DNA of 23,065 nucleotides from Burkholderiales bacterium. Lineage in GTDB: Bacteria; Pseudomonadota; Gammaproteobacteria; Burkholderiales; JAEUMW01. The stretch covers positions 1-23,065 of the forward strand of contig JAEUMX010000029.1 of assembly GCA_016791285.1 (NCBI GenBank), in the 5' to 3' direction. Positions within the stretch are counted from its first letter, which is position 1; the number at the start of each line of letters is the position of its first letter. Below, piece after piece: positions 1 to 8,412 of this stretch. Below the pieces are notes generated by a model. That model did no database searches, was not told the DNA's origin, and saw only the letters and a list, made by a program, of their open reading frames with translations. The translations under genes and the position numbers were made by a program.

Positions 1-12
1 TCGACCGCGGGC

Positions 13-255
13 ATGCGGTTCAACTGGCGGCGGCTCGCAATCCGGGAATACGGCACCATGTTCGGGCTCGGGCTCGCCATCATCGGCATCCGCGCCGCGA
101 CGCTGTACGAGGTGCTCGGGGAGGAGGCTCTGCCCGACATCCTCCCCCTCCTCTGGTGGCTCGTGCCGGCGCTCGCGGCTTACCTCTGCGTTCGCTACCT
201 CAAGAAATCCGGCCGTCTCACCGAATATCGCTCCGCCGGCGTGGAAGCGTCGTAG
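13..255 (+). CDS. Small two-helix membrane protein, possibly 5'-partial
   Basis: I do not recognise this family. The 80-residue frame has a basic N-terminus (RRLAIRE), a hydrophobic stretch at about residues 15-34, a short acidic linker (GEEALPD), a second hydrophobic stretch at about 42-60 rich in Trp and Leu, and a basic-polar tail with KKSGR. That is the layout of a two-span inner-membrane protein with both ends probably cytoplasmic. The frame is open upstream to the window edge (no stop in the first 12 bases), so the ATG at 13 may not be the true start and the protein could be longer. It ends 34 bases before pyrD on the same strand, but a -10-like box just before pyrD suggests that gene has its own promoter. 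Confidence 0.55.
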   Translation: MRFNWRRLAIREYGTMFGLGLAIIGIRAATLYEVLGEEALPDILPLLWWLVPALAAYLCVRYLKKSGRLTEYRSAGVEAS

Positions 256-277
256 CCGCCCTGAAGCGCGGCGCGGT

Positions 278-283
278 TAGAAT
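278..283 (+). promoter_or_regulatory. Putative -10 box (TAGAAT) for pyrD
   Basis: TAGAAT matches the sigma-70 -10 consensus at 5 of 6 positions and lies 6 bases before the pyrD ATG at 290. A transcription start about 7 bases downstream would fall on or next to the start codon, giving a leaderless or nearly leaderless mRNA. No convincing -35 is seen 16-18 bases upstream. Similar boxes occur before the YqhA-like gene, ccmC and recQ. Confidence 0.4.
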
Positions 284-289
284 GCCGCG

Positions 290-1327
290 ATGCTCTATTC
301 GGCGGTCCGCCGCGCCCTCTTCGCACTCGAACCGGAGAAGGCCCAGCACGTCGCGCTCGCGGCCTTGGCGCGACTCGATGCTCTGGGCCTCACGGGATAC
401 GTGGCTGCACCGCCGGTACGCGCGCCGCGCCGCGTCATGGGGATCGATTTTCCCAACCCGGTCGGCCTCGCCGCGGGATTCGACAAGAACGGCGCATACA
501 TCGATCTCATGTCGGCGCTCGGCCTCGGCTTCATCGAAGTCGGCACCGTTACCCCCCGCCCACAACCGGGCAATCCGACTCCGCGAATGTTCCGGATACC
601 GGAGCACACGGCGATCATCAATCGCCTCGGGTTCAACAACGTCGGCCTGGACGGACTGCTCTCGAACATCGAGCGCGCCCGATTCAAGGGCGTGCTCGGG
701 ATCAACATCGGGAAGAACTTCGATACACCGCTCGAGCGCGCGCACGAGGACTACCTCGCCTGCCTGCGGCGAACCTATCCGCATGCGACCTACGTCGCAG
801 TGAACATCTCGTCCCCGAACACGCCCGGCTTGCGCAACCTGCAGAATGCGGAGGAGCTGGACCGGCTGCTCGACGCGCTCAAATCGGAACAGAAGGTGCT
901 CGCCGCGGCCCACGGGCGGTATGTCCCGATCGCGGTGAAAATCTCTCCTGATCTCGCGCCAGACCAAGTCGAAGCAGTCGCGGCGCTCTTGCTGAAGCAC
1001 GGGATCGACGGGGCGATCGCCACCAACACGACGCTTTCGCGGGAAGGCGTCGCAGGGTCACCGGTGGCGAAGGAAGCGGGCGGACTGAGCGGTGCACCCT
1101 TGCGCGAGCGCTCGACACAGGTCCTGCGACGACTGTGCGAGGCACTGGGCGGCAGGCTGCCCGTGATCGGAGTTGGGGGAATTCTTTCGGGGCGAGATGC
1201 CCTGGAAAAAATGGAGGCCGGGGCGAGCCTCGTTCAGCTCTACACCGGCCTCGTGTACCAAGGGCCCACGCTCGTGGGCCAGGTGGCGAACGCCGTATTG
1301 GCGCGGGAGCGGCCTGCGGCCGCCTGA
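290..1327 (+). CDS. pyrD: Dihydroorotate dehydrogenase (quinone), class 2
   Basis: This enzyme oxidises dihydroorotate to orotate in pyrimidine synthesis and passes electrons through FMN to the quinone pool at the inner membrane. The 345-residue length fits class 2. The N-terminal helical segment (about 1-40) is the membrane-associating, quinone-tunnel part. The barrel starts near [18 protein letters not shown] (51-68, substrate-contacting K66). [11 protein letters not shown] at 172-182 carries the catalytic Ser of class 2 enzymes (S175) and substrate-binding Asn residues. The late glycine-rich GVGGI and the following SLVQLYTGL segment form the FMN phosphate site. No Shine-Dalgarno sequence is visible before the ATG, which fits a leaderless message from the TAGAAT box at 278. 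The gene is convergent with the ligase, with only 6 bases between stop codons. Confidence 0.97.
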   Translation: MLYSAVRRALFALEPEKAQHVALAALARLDALGLTGYVAAPPVRAPRRVMGIDFPNPVGLAAGFDKNGAYIDLMSALGLGFIEVGTVTPRPQPGNPTPRMFRIPEHTAIINRLGFNNVGLDGLLSNIERARFKGVLGINIGKNFDTPLERAHEDYLACLRRTYPHATYVAVNISSPNTPGLRNLQNAEELDRLLDALKSEQKVLAAAHGRYVPIAVKISPDLAPDQVEAVAALLLKHGIDGAIATNTTLSREGVAGSPVAKEAGGLSGAPLRERSTQVLRRLCEALGGRLPVIGVGGILSGRDALEKMEAGASLVQLYTGLVYQGPTLVGQVANAVLARERPAAA

Positions 1328-1333
1328 ACGGCG

Positions 1334-2707
1334 TCAGACCGAACAGATCACGGACTTGAACTTGCCGCGGGGCGTGCGTGCAATTTCATCGACCACCACC
1401 ACGCGGCACGCCAGGCCGCCGCCGAGCCGGGCCTGAGCATTGTCGAGCAGCGCCCGTTCGGACGCTGCCGTGTACTCCCGGGACGGCACGACGCGGATCG
1501 TGAGCGTGTCGAGGCGGTCCTGCTGGATCTGCCCTTCGAGGATGCCCGGCACCCCCCGGAACATGTTTCCGGCAAGACACGCTGCCATGCGGCGCCCGTC
1601 CGGCATCTTGATGAAGTCGTCCGAGCGGCCGATGATCTCCGCGACGATGGGTCCGTGGCGACCGCATTCGCAGCTCTCGCCGGGGGCCGCGAGGCGCACG
1701 AGGTCACCGCAGCGATAGCGCAGCAATGGCATCGCCCGGTTGTTGAAACCAGTGCCTACCGGCTCGACCAGACCCTCGAAGTCTGTCGGAATGAACTCGA
1801 CGTAGCCGTAATCGTTCATCAGGTGATAACGGCCGTGCTCGCACATCCCGATCGCCGCGACCCGTTCGGCCAAGCCGTACCAGTCCATCACCCTGCACCC
1901 GAAAGCAGTGGCGACCTGCTCACGCTGCTGGCAATCGAACATCTCCGACGACGTTACGACAGCCTTGAGCGCGCGCCCCGCGTAGCGCTTGCCGTGCTCC
2001 AGCATCCATGCCGCAAGAAAACTGACCGACGAGGGATACGCCTGCAGCACGACCGGATCGAACTTCGCCAGCGCCTCGAGGTAGTGCGGCGCGTTGCGGT
2101 GCGACAGATGCAGCGACGACATCATCATCATGTTGTCGGCGTAGTTGCGCCGCCAGTACGGCGGCCGGAGGCAGTCTGCCGGAACGATGGGATCTCCGCG
2201 CAGCCACGCGCGCCGCTCGCCCGGGCGCAGCCCCGCCCACTCGAGATGCCGCCAGATGAACGCGTGCTCCCGCGTCACCGCGTCCAAGTCCTGATGGAAC
2301 CACACCGGACTGCCGGTCGTGCCGCTGGTGCTGGCTGAAATCATCGGCTTGCCGGCGTCGTCGGCGACCAGCCGCTGGCCCGCCGCGCGGACCTCGGCCT
2401 TGGTCAGCAAAGGCAGGCGATGGAGATCGCGCGGGAACTCCATCGTCTTCACATCGAGCCCGAGGGTGCGGAAGCGATCGCGATAGTAGGGCACGTGCGC
2501 CGCCGCATGCCGGATCACGCGGGTCAGGCGTGCCGCCTGCTCGCGTGCCATGTCTGCGCGCGTCCAGTGCTGTGATCTTGCGAGCTCGGCCCGAACGCGG
2601 TGAAACGCAACACTCTCGCGCGCCAGCTTGCGGCCGAGTGCTCGCGCGGATAGCAGCCAGTCCTGAAACCAGGGCGGCGCTGACTTGTAGTAAACCGATG
2701 AGAACAT
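1334..2707 (-). CDS. PaaK/CapK-like phenylacetate-CoA ligase family protein
   Basis: This is an adenylate-forming enzyme of the phenylacetate-CoA ligase / CapK branch of the ANL superfamily. Such enzymes activate a carboxylate with ATP, usually before transfer to CoA or another acceptor. Over 457 residues the phosphate loop is STSGTTGSP at 126-134, the WYGLAE motif is at 276-281, RYRCGD is at 330-335, and the C-terminal RTPRGKFK carries the expected catalytic Lys (K449). A cysteine pair in the ESCECGRHG stretch resembles that of coenzyme F390 synthetase relatives. The open frame extends to 3022, but the upstream part is low-quality and crosses the intergenic region. I chose the ATG at 2707, which has GGGGGA just upstream. 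No phenylacetate catabolic or polysaccharide genes are nearby, so the substrate cannot be inferred. Confidence 0.88.
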   Translation of the reverse strand: MFSSVYYKSAPPWFQDWLLSARALGRKLARESVAFHRVRAELARSQHWTRADMAREQAARLTRVIRHAAAHVPYYRDRFRTLGLDVKTMEFPRDLHRLPLLTKAEVRAAGQRLVADDAGKPMISASTSGTTGSPVWFHQDLDAVTREHAFIWRHLEWAGLRPGERRAWLRGDPIVPADCLRPPYWRRNYADNMMMMSSLHLSHRNAPHYLEALAKFDPVVLQAYPSSVSFLAAWMLEHGKRYAGRALKAVVTSSEMFDCQQREQVATAFGCRVMDWYGLAERVAAIGMCEHGRYHLMNDYGYVEFIPTDFEGLVEPVGTGFNNRAMPLLRYRCGDLVRLAAPGESCECGRHGPIVAEIIGRSDDFIKMPDGRRMAACLAGNMFRGVPGILEGQIQQDRLDTLTIRVVPSREYTAASERALLDNAQARLGGGLACRVVVVDEIARTPRGKFKSVICSV

Positions 2708-2986
2708 TCCGGATCCCCCGAGGTCGTTCGGGGCCGATCTTGAGCAGTTCGTATGCCCGGGCCGACAATCGCAATCCGGGTCGCAGGACGCAGGAATGGT
2801 GCACTGCCCGCTGCGGTCGAAACGGGTCGCTCGCGCACGGATCTTTGCGTAGCGAATGCCGCGGATCAGGCGGCCTGCTTCAGCTCGTACGCTATTAGTT
2901 AACACGTTGTCGACGTAAGATGATGTGTTACACCAGCTATCAGCTCGGACCTGCAGTCCCGCAAACTGCGTTGGGGAGGCTCCCGT
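2708..2986. promoter_or_regulatory. Divergent intergenic region between the ligase and ald
   Basis: These 279 bases hold no convincing gene and must carry the promoters of both flanking genes. The stretch around 2890-2935 is clearly more AT-rich than its surroundings. TAACAC at 2900-2905 and GTGTTA at 2925-2930 form a 6-bp inverted repeat with a 19-base spacer. TCAGCTCGKAC occurs twice as a direct repeat (2880 and 2940), exactly 60 bases apart. TAAGAT at 2916-2921 could be a -10 for ald, but I see no good -35. Alanine dehydrogenase genes are often controlled by Lrp/AsnC-type regulators. I cannot identify such a site with confidence. Confidence 0.35.
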
Positions 2987-4096
2987 ATGCGGATCGGTGT
3001 GCCCGCGGAGGTGAAGGACCACGAGTACCGGGTTGGCGTGACCCCGGATGGCGTCGCGCTGCTCGTTTCAGCAGGTCACGGGGTGCGGGTGCAGGCCGGA
3101 GCGGGAACGGCGATCGGCTTCACGGACGAAGGCTATCGCGCCAGAGGCGCCGATATAGTTGGCTCCGCCACAGAAGCTTATGACGCAGACCTGATCGTCA
3201 AGGTGAAGGAACCCCAGCGCCAGGAACTGCCCCTGATCCGCGCCGGGTCGACGCTCTTCTGCTACCTGCACCTGGCTGCCGACCCGGAGCTCGCCACGGC
3301 CCTGCTCGCCTCGGGCGCGACGTGCATCGCCTACGAGACCGTGACCGCGCAGGGCGAACTGCCCCTGCTGGTTCCCATGTCACAGGTGGCCGGCCGACTC
3401 TCGATCCAGGTCGGCGCCGCAGCGCTTACTCTCGCGAACGGCGGGCGGGGCGTGCTCCTGTCCGGAGTACCGGGCGTGCCACCCGCCAGAGTCGTCATCG
3501 TCGGCGGCGGCACGGTCGGCGCGAACGCGGCGCGGATGGCGGTGGGTGTCGGAGCGGACGTCACCTTGCTCGACAATTCGCCACCCCGCCTGCGTCACCT
3601 CGACGACGTGTTCGGTGCCCGCCTCAAGACGCTGCACGCGACACCACATGCCATCGCCGACAGCGTGCGCAATGCCGACCTCGTTGTGGGCGCCGTTCTG
3701 CTCCCGGCCAAGCGCGCACCCCGGCTGCTGTCGCGAGAAATCATGCGCGCCATGGCTGCCGGTGCCGCGCTGGTAGATGTCTCTATAGATCAGGGTGGTA
3801 TAGCAGACACTTCACGTCCAACCACACATTCTGAGCCGATGTACGTCGAGGAAGGCGTGGTCCATTACTGCGTCACCAACATGCCGGCCGCGACCGCCCG
3901 CACCTCCACCCTGGCGCTCACCGAAGTCACGCTCCCCTATGTCGAGGCGCTGGCATCGAAAGGTCTCGCCACCGCCTTCCGCGAGGACCCGGGGCTGCGG
4001 GACGGACTCAACCTCCATGGCGGGTCTGTCACGTGCCGCCCGCTGGCCGACGATCTCGGCTTCGCCTGGACGGCGCCCGATGACGTTGGCTTCTAG
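2987..4096 (+). CDS. ald: Alanine dehydrogenase
   Basis: The enzyme catalyses the reversible NAD-dependent oxidative deamination of L-alanine to pyruvate and ammonium in the cytoplasm. The 369-residue length matches the family. Visible catalytic and binding residues are R15 (EYRVGVTP), K74 (VKVKEPQ), H95 (CYLHLA) and D268 in the signature VSIDQGG. The Rossmann NAD loop is [11 protein letters not shown] at 172-182. GGGAGG precedes the ATG at a normal distance and fixes the start. The stop codon lies inside the following RnfB-like gene (17-base overlap), so the two are probably co-translated. Codons around 3777-3840, which encode the conserved catalytic motif and downstream residues, are much more AT-rich than in the rest of the gene. 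Confidence 0.96.
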   Translation: MRIGVPAEVKDHEYRVGVTPDGVALLVSAGHGVRVQAGAGTAIGFTDEGYRARGADIVGSATEAYDADLIVKVKEPQRQELPLIRAGSTLFCYLHLAADPELATALLASGATCIAYETVTAQGELPLLVPMSQVAGRLSIQVGAAALTLANGGRGVLLSGVPGVPPARVVIVGGGTVGANAARMAVGVGADVTLLDNSPPRLRHLDDVFGARLKTLHATPHAIADSVRNADLVVGAVLLPAKRAPRLLSREIMRAMAAGAALVDVSIDQGGIADTSRPTTHSEPMYVEEGVVHYCVTNMPAATARTSTLALTEVTLPYVEALASKGLATAFREDPGLRDGLNLHGGSVTCRPLADDLGFAWTAPDDVGF

Positions 4097-4736
4097 CCCA
4101 TCTCCGGCAGCGACCTCGTTCGCAGGCCGCATCGACGCTCTGCTGCCACAGACCCAGTGCCGGCGGTGCGGCTTCGCCGGGTGCCGTCCCTACGCCGAGG
4201 CGATCGCGGTCGGCGCAGCCGATATCGACCGCTGTCCGCCCGGCGGCGAACGCGGCATCGCGCGGCTGGCGCGGCTGCTCGGCGTCGCGACCAAACCGCT
4301 CAATCCCGAATGCGGCGCGCCGACGCCCAAGGCAATCGCGGTCATTGACGAGGCGGCCTGCATCGGCTGCGCGCTCTGCCTGCCGGCGTGCCCGGTGGAT
4401 GCGATCCTCGGCGCACCCAGGCACCTGCACACAGTGATCACCGCTTTCTGCACGGGTTGCGAGCTGTGTCTGCCGCCCTGCCCGGTCGACTGCATCGCGA
4501 TGGTTACAGTACCCGAGCGTGACGACGAAAACGACTCCACGCGGCTTGCTGCCGCAGACGCGGCGCGCGAACGTCACCTGCGCCATCGCGCACGGCTGGA
4601 GCGGGAGGAACCCGAGCGCGCCGGGCCGCCCGAAGCGGACATCGCGGTCGATTCGAAACGGGCGACGGTGCTCGCGGCGATCGAGCGTGCGAAAGCCAAG
4701 GCTGCCTCCAGCGCGGGGCCGAAGCGCACGCCATGA
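4080..4736 (+). CDS. Orphan RnfB-like iron-sulfur protein (three 4Fe-4S sites)
   Basis: This is a ferredoxin-like protein of the RnfB/RsxB family, a subunit type that carries electrons in the Rnf/Rsx ion-pumping or SoxR-reducing complex. Over 218 residues the N-terminal Fe-S domain has Cys 27, 30, 35 and 52 ([17 protein letters not shown], then RCPPG). Two bacterial ferredoxin motifs follow, [16 protein letters not shown] with Cys 94/97/100/104 and [16 protein letters not shown] with Cys 124/127/130/134. A charged C-terminal extension (about 145-218) is probably helical. The N-terminal membrane helix of classical RnfB is missing and no other rnf genes are present here, so it may be a soluble electron carrier. 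Its ATG overlaps the end of ald by 17 bases, and its stop overlaps the nth start (ATGA). The rnfB-nth adjacency resembles the rnf-nth linkage of other proteobacteria. Confidence 0.9.
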   Translation: MTLASSPSPAATSFAGRIDALLPQTQCRRCGFAGCRPYAEAIAVGAADIDRCPPGGERGIARLARLLGVATKPLNPECGAPTPKAIAVIDEAACIGCALCLPACPVDAILGAPRHLHTVITAFCTGCELCLPPCPVDCIAMVTVPERDDENDSTRLAAADAARERHLRHRARLEREEPERAGPPEADIAVDSKRATVLAAIERAKAKAASSAGPKRTP

Positions 4737-5419
4737 ACGCCGCGAAACGCGAGCAGATCTTCGCACGACTGCAGGCGGCGAACGCTCACCCGACCACCGA
4801 GCTCGCCCATGCGACGCCGTTCGAGCTGCTGATCGCGGTGATCCTCTCGGCCCAGGCAACCGACAAGAGCGTGAACCTCGCGACCGCGGAGCTCTTCCCG
4901 GTCGCCCGCACGCCCGCCGCCATGCTCGCGCTCGGACCGGACGCGCTGGAACGGTACGTCAAGCGGATCGGTCTCTACCGGACCAAGGTGAAGCACATCC
5001 TGGAGACTTGCCGCGCGCTGCTGGAACGCCACGGCGGGGCCGTCCCCGACAGCCGCGAGGCGCTCGAACAGCTGCCGGGCGTGGGGCGAAAGACGGCGAA
5101 CGTCATCCTGAACACCGCTTTCGGTCATCACACGATCGCTGTCGACACGCACATATTCCGTGTCTCGAATCGCACCGGCCTCGCGCCGGGCAAGACCGTC
5201 CGCCAGGTCGAAGACCGGCTGCTTCGACTCACACCACCCCGTTACCGGCAGGACGCCCACCACTGGCTCATCCTGCACGGGCGCTATGTCTGCAAGGCGC
5301 GCACGCCGGAATGCGGCAGGTGCCTGATCCGGGATCTGTGCGAGTACCCGCACAAGGAGGGGAAGGGAGAAGCAGGAAGGGAGAAGGGCAACCTGCGCAA
5401 ACCGCCTCAATCGATCTGA
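4733..5419 (+). CDS. nth: Endonuclease III (DNA glycosylase/AP lyase)
   Basis: This is a base-excision repair enzyme that removes oxidised pyrimidines and nicks abasic sites. The helix-hairpin-helix [13 protein letters not shown] carries the catalytic K120, and [11 protein letters not shown] carries D138. The 4Fe-4S ligands are C187, C194, C197 and C203 (spacing C-X6-C-X2-C-X5-C). These are the same residue numbers as in the E. coli enzyme, which supports this start. Residues 207-228 form an unusual Lys/Glu/Gly-rich tail encoded by a nearly pure purine tract (5354-5388), beyond the usual family end near residue 211. The start overlaps the stop of the RnfB-like gene (ATGA), so translation is probably coupled. 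Confidence 0.97.
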   Translation: MNAAKREQIFARLQAANAHPTTELAHATPFELLIAVILSAQATDKSVNLATAELFPVARTPAAMLALGPDALERYVKRIGLYRTKVKHILETCRALLERHGGAVPDSREALEQLPGVGRKTANVILNTAFGHHTIAVDTHIFRVSNRTGLAPGKTVRQVEDRLLRLTPPRYRQDAHHWLILHGRYVCKARTPECGRCLIRDLCEYPHKEGKGEAGREKGNLRKPPQSI

Positions 5420-5463
5420 ATCCTTCCGCTCCCCTCTTCCCTCCCCCCTCTTCCCCCTTCCCC
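5354..5463. repeat. Facing polypurine (5354-5388) and polypyrimidine (5421-5463) tracts
   Basis: The coding strand is purine-only over 5354-5388 except one C at 5373. It is pyrimidine-only over 5421-5463 except one G at 5428. The two tracts are imperfectly complementary (GGAGGGGAAGGGAG against CTCCCCTCTTCCCTCC with slippage), so the transcript could fold into a long G-C-rich stem spanning the nth stop codon. The pyrimidine tract runs up to 2 bases before the DUF1841 ATG, so that gene has no Shine-Dalgarno sequence. Confidence 0.7.
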
Positions 5464-5464
5464 G

Positions 5465-5893
5465 ATGTTCTCCCCTTCCCGCGACCAGGCCCGACGCTTC
5501 TTCTTCGACACCTGGGCCAAGCAGCGCGCAGGCGCACCGCTGGAGGGGCTCGAGACGACTGCACTCACGGTTATTCTGCTGCATCCGGAATATCACCCCT
5601 TGCTCGCCGAGCGGGACCGTAACCTCGACCGCGACTTCGGACCCGAACAGGGAGGAATCAATCCGTTCCTTCACTTGTCGCTGCATCTCGCCATCGAGGA
5701 GCAACTCGCCATCGATCAGCCGCCAGGCATCGCGCAGGCCTATCGCGCCCTCGTTGCCCGGCTCGGCGACGAGCACGAGGCAAAGCACGCCGTGCTCGAG
5801 TGCCTGGGGGAGACGATCTGGACGGCACAACGAAACGCAATCGCGCCGGACGCAGCGGCTTATCTGCGCTGCCTCGAACAGCGGCTTCGCTAG
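5465..5893 (+). CDS. DUF1841 family protein
   Basis: This is a 142-residue cytoplasmic protein of unknown function that I recognise as DUF1841, a family common in beta- and some gammaproteobacteria. Features that match are the N-terminal FSPSRDQARRFFFDTWAKQRAG, the central ILLHPEYHPLL, and the His-rich helix NPFLHLSLHLAIEEQLAIDQP. The arrangement of histidines (HLSLH), followed by HEAKHAVLECLGE, would be compatible with metal binding, but that is inference. There is no signal peptide or membrane helix. It lies directly downstream of nth with a pyrimidine-only tract in place of a ribosome-binding site, so its expression may depend on translation through nth or on a leader structure. Confidence 0.85.
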   Translation: MFSPSRDQARRFFFDTWAKQRAGAPLEGLETTALTVILLHPEYHPLLAERDRNLDRDFGPEQGGINPFLHLSLHLAIEEQLAIDQPPGIAQAYRALVARLGDEHEAKHAVLECLGETIWTAQRNAIAPDAAAYLRCLEQRLR

Positions 5894-5933
5894 GTCGCAG
5901 ACCCGAGGTAGCGCCCCACCCGGAGGGCGATGC

Positions 5934-5939
5934 TAGAAT
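5934..5939 (+). promoter_or_regulatory. Putative -10 box (TAGAAT) for the YqhA-like gene
   Basis: The TAGAAT at 5934-5939 is followed by CCGCG. A start site near 5946 would give a leader of about 23 bases before the ATG at 5969. No strong -35 is seen. The sequence context resembles the boxes before pyrD and recQ. Confidence 0.4.
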
Positions 5940-5968
5940 CCGCGTCCTTCTCACCCCACACCGCGACA

Positions 5969-6514
5969 ATGAACGAAACGAAAACCCACCGACTCCGCCC
6001 CATTCCCACGCTGATCTTCGCCAGCCGCTGGCTCCAGCTTCCGCTCTACCTCGGCCTGATCGTCGCGCAGAGCGTCTACGTCTGGCAGTTCTGGAAGGAG
6101 CTCGTCCACCTGCTGCACATCGCCGCCGAGCGCGACGTGATCAACGAGACGCAGATCATGCTGGTGGTGCTAGGCTTGATCGACGTGGTGATGATTGCGA
6201 ACCTGCTCATCATGGTGATCGTCGGCGGCTACGAAACCTTCGTTTCGCGCCTGTACCTCGAAGGACATCCGGACCAGCCGGAGTGGCTGTCGCACGTGAA
6301 TGCAGCTGTGCTGAAGGTAAAGCTCGCCACCGCGATCATCGGCATCTCGTCGATCCATCTGCTCAAGTCGTTCATCAACGCCGAGCAGTTGTCGCCTCAC
6401 GTGATCTATTCGCAGGTGGGGATCCACTTGACCTTCCTGCTGTCGGCGGTCGCGGTGGCCTGGACGGACCGGATTCTGGCGCCCACGATGAAGCTGAAGC
6501 ACGCGGCGCACTGA
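5969..6514 (+). CDS. YqhA/UPF0114 (TIGR00645) family membrane protein
   Basis: This is an inner-membrane protein of unknown function belonging to the YqhA/UPF0114 family. Hydrophobic segments lie at about residues 22-44, 64-90, 113-133 and 147-168, giving four likely spans. Recognisable family stretches include FASRWLQLPLYLGLI near the start, DVVMIANLLIMVIVGGYETFVS in the second span, KVKLATAIIGISSIHLLKSF, and the terminal DRILAP segment. The ATG at 5969 is preferred over the in-frame ATG at 5930, because the earlier start would overlap the putative -10 box and add a non-conserved 13-residue leader. The gene is monocistronic and convergent with recQ across 52 bases. Confidence 0.9.
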   Translation: MNETKTHRLRPIPTLIFASRWLQLPLYLGLIVAQSVYVWQFWKELVHLLHIAAERDVINETQIMLVVLGLIDVVMIANLLIMVIVGGYETFVSRLYLEGHPDQPEWLSHVNAAVLKVKLATAIIGISSIHLLKSFINAEQLSPHVIYSQVGIHLTFLLSAVAVAWTDRILAPTMKLKHAAH

Positions 6515-6566
6515 CTCCCTTCACCGGTGTTCGCGCCGAAGACACGCCCGGGGGGGTGGCGGGGCT

Positions 6567-8387
6567 CTATCCGTCGTTGACCAGCGCCAGCAGTGCTTTG
6601 CCGAAGCGGCGCAGCTTGTTTTCTCCGATTCCCGAGATGTTTCGCAAGGCCGCTGCCGACGCCGGTCGCTGCAGCGCGATTTCCCTCAACACGCGATCGT
6701 GCAGGATGACGTAGGCGGGGACGTTGTCGGCGGCGGCTGTCTCGCGACGCCACGCCTTGAGACGCTCGAACAAGGCTTGCGCGGCGACCCCCAGCTCGCC
6801 GCCATCGCTGGCGGGCTTGCGGTCCCGCTTCGTCGTTTTCCCGGTGGTATCGGTGGCCCTGCGCAATAGCGCCGGCACCTCGCCGCGCAAGACCGGCCTT
6901 GCCGCATCGGTCAGCCGCAATGTCCCATACCCTTCCGAGTCGACCGCGACCCAGCCCAGCGCCACCACCTGGCGGAACAGGCTGCGCCACTGCCTCTCGC
7001 TGACGGTACGACCGATGCCGAAGACGCTCAGGTGCTGGTGACCGCGTTGCACGACGGCGGCATTGGAACTGCCGCGCAGGACATCGATCAGATAGGCGGC
7101 GCCGAAGCGCTGCTGGGTGCGGTAGATGGCGGACAGTGCCATCCGCACGGGTTCGCTCGCATCCCAGGTTTGCGGAGGCGACAGACAGTTGTCGCAGTTG
7201 CCGCAGCGGTAGTCCTCGCCTCGCGCCTCCCCGAAGTACGCCAGCAGACGTCCCCGGCGGCAGTTTGGCGTCTCGCACAACCCGAGCAGCGCGTCGAGCT
7301 TCCCCCGCGCGACGCGCTTGAACGGCTCATCGGCATCGCCCATGTCGATCATGCGCCGCTGCTGCACTACATCGGAGAGTCCGTAGAGCAGCCACGCGTC
7401 CGCGGGTTCGCCGTCGCGCCCGGCACGGCCGGTCTCCTGGTAGTAGCTCTCCATGCTCTTGGGCAGATCGAGGTGCACGACGAAGCGCACGTCGGGCTTA
7501 TCGATACCCATGCCGAAGGCGATCGTGGCGACGATGATCACCCCATCCTCGCGCAGAAAGCGCAACTGATGTCTGCGCCGGGCGCCGGCATCCATGCCAG
7601 CGTGGTATGGCAGGGCATGCAAGCCCATTTTCGCCAACCAGGCCGCGACGGCGTCGACCTTGTTGCGCGACAGACAGTAGACGATGCCGGCCTCGCCCGC
7701 GTGCTCCGCCAGAAACGCCTGCAGTTGCCGGCGCTCGTCGTTGCGTTCGGCGATGGTGTAACGGATGTTGGGCCGATCGAAGCTGGCGACGAATTCACGG
7801 GCGTCATGCAGGCGCAGGCGGCCCCGGATTTCCCGGCGGGTCATGGCGTCCGCAGTCGCCGTCAGCGCAATGCGCGGAATGCCTGGATAGCGTTCCGCGA
7901 GCACGGCGAGCTGCAGATACTCCGCGCGGAAGTCGTGGCCCCACTGCGACACGCAATGCGCTTCGTCGATCGCGAACAGTGCAAGACGATCGTCCGCGTG
8001 AAGCCGATCGAGGAGAGCGACAAAACGCGGCGTCAGCAGCCGCTCCGGAGCAACATACAGGAGCTTGACCGCACCGGCGATTACCTCCTGCTCGACCCGA
8101 ATGGCCGCGTCCGCAGCCAAGGACGAATTCAGAAACTCCGCGGCCACACCCAGTTCCTTCAGCGCATCCACCTGATCCTGCATCAGCGCGATGAGCGGCG
8201 ACACGACGATCCCCAGTCCGTGGCGCGCCAGGGCGGGAATCTGGTAGCAGATCGACTTGCCCCCGCCGGTTGGCATCAGCACCACGGCGTCGCCGCCGGC
8301 GACCACGTGCAGGACGATGGCTTCCTGCAGCCCGCGAAACGTGGGGTAACCGAACACGGAACGGAGAAGCTGGTGGGGCGCGGACAT
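6567..8387 (-). CDS. recQ: ATP-dependent DNA helicase RecQ
   Basis: This is a 3'-5' superfamily 2 helicase acting in recombination and fork repair. The 606-residue protein has the full bacterial RecQ layout. Walker A MPTGGGKS is at 38-45, the DEAH box with DEAHCVSQWGHDFR is at 141-154, and helicase motifs V-VI are ATIAFGMGIDKPDVR and YYQETGRAGRDG. Zinc-ligand cysteines are 376, 395, 398 and 401. A winged-helix region follows, then a linker rich in Lys/Arg/Asp (TTGKTTKRDRK), and a C-terminal HRDC domain from about 525. The frame is open to 8624, but the upstream residues are not RecQ-like, so I chose the ATG at 8387. An AGTCTA at 8413-8418 (TAGACT on the coding strand) could be its -10 box. 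Confidence 0.96.
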   Translation of the reverse strand: MSAPHQLLRSVFGYPTFRGLQEAIVLHVVAGGDAVVLMPTGGGKSICYQIPALARHGLGIVVSPLIALMQDQVDALKELGVAAEFLNSSLAADAAIRVEQEVIAGAVKLLYVAPERLLTPRFVALLDRLHADDRLALFAIDEAHCVSQWGHDFRAEYLQLAVLAERYPGIPRIALTATADAMTRREIRGRLRLHDAREFVASFDRPNIRYTIAERNDERRQLQAFLAEHAGEAGIVYCLSRNKVDAVAAWLAKMGLHALPYHAGMDAGARRRHQLRFLREDGVIIVATIAFGMGIDKPDVRFVVHLDLPKSMESYYQETGRAGRDGEPADAWLLYGLSDVVQQRRMIDMGDADEPFKRVARGKLDALLGLCETPNCRRGRLLAYFGEARGEDYRCGNCDNCLSPPQTWDASEPVRMALSAIYRTQQRFGAAYLIDVLRGSSNAAVVQRGHQHLSVFGIGRTVSERQWRSLFRQVVALGWVAVDSEGYGTLRLTDAARPVLRGEVPALLRRATDTTGKTTKRDRKPASDGGELGVAAQALFERLKAWRRETAAADNVPAYVILHDRVLREIALQRPASAAALRNISGIGENKLRRFGKALLALVNDG

Positions 8388-8412
8388 GGCGTGGGGATGG
8401 CGGAAGCGGCGG

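Noticed and set aside
2708..3022. Upstream extension of the PaaK-like ligase to 3022
   Set aside because: It would cover the AT-rich divergent promoter region and run into ald, and the sequence lacks family similarity.
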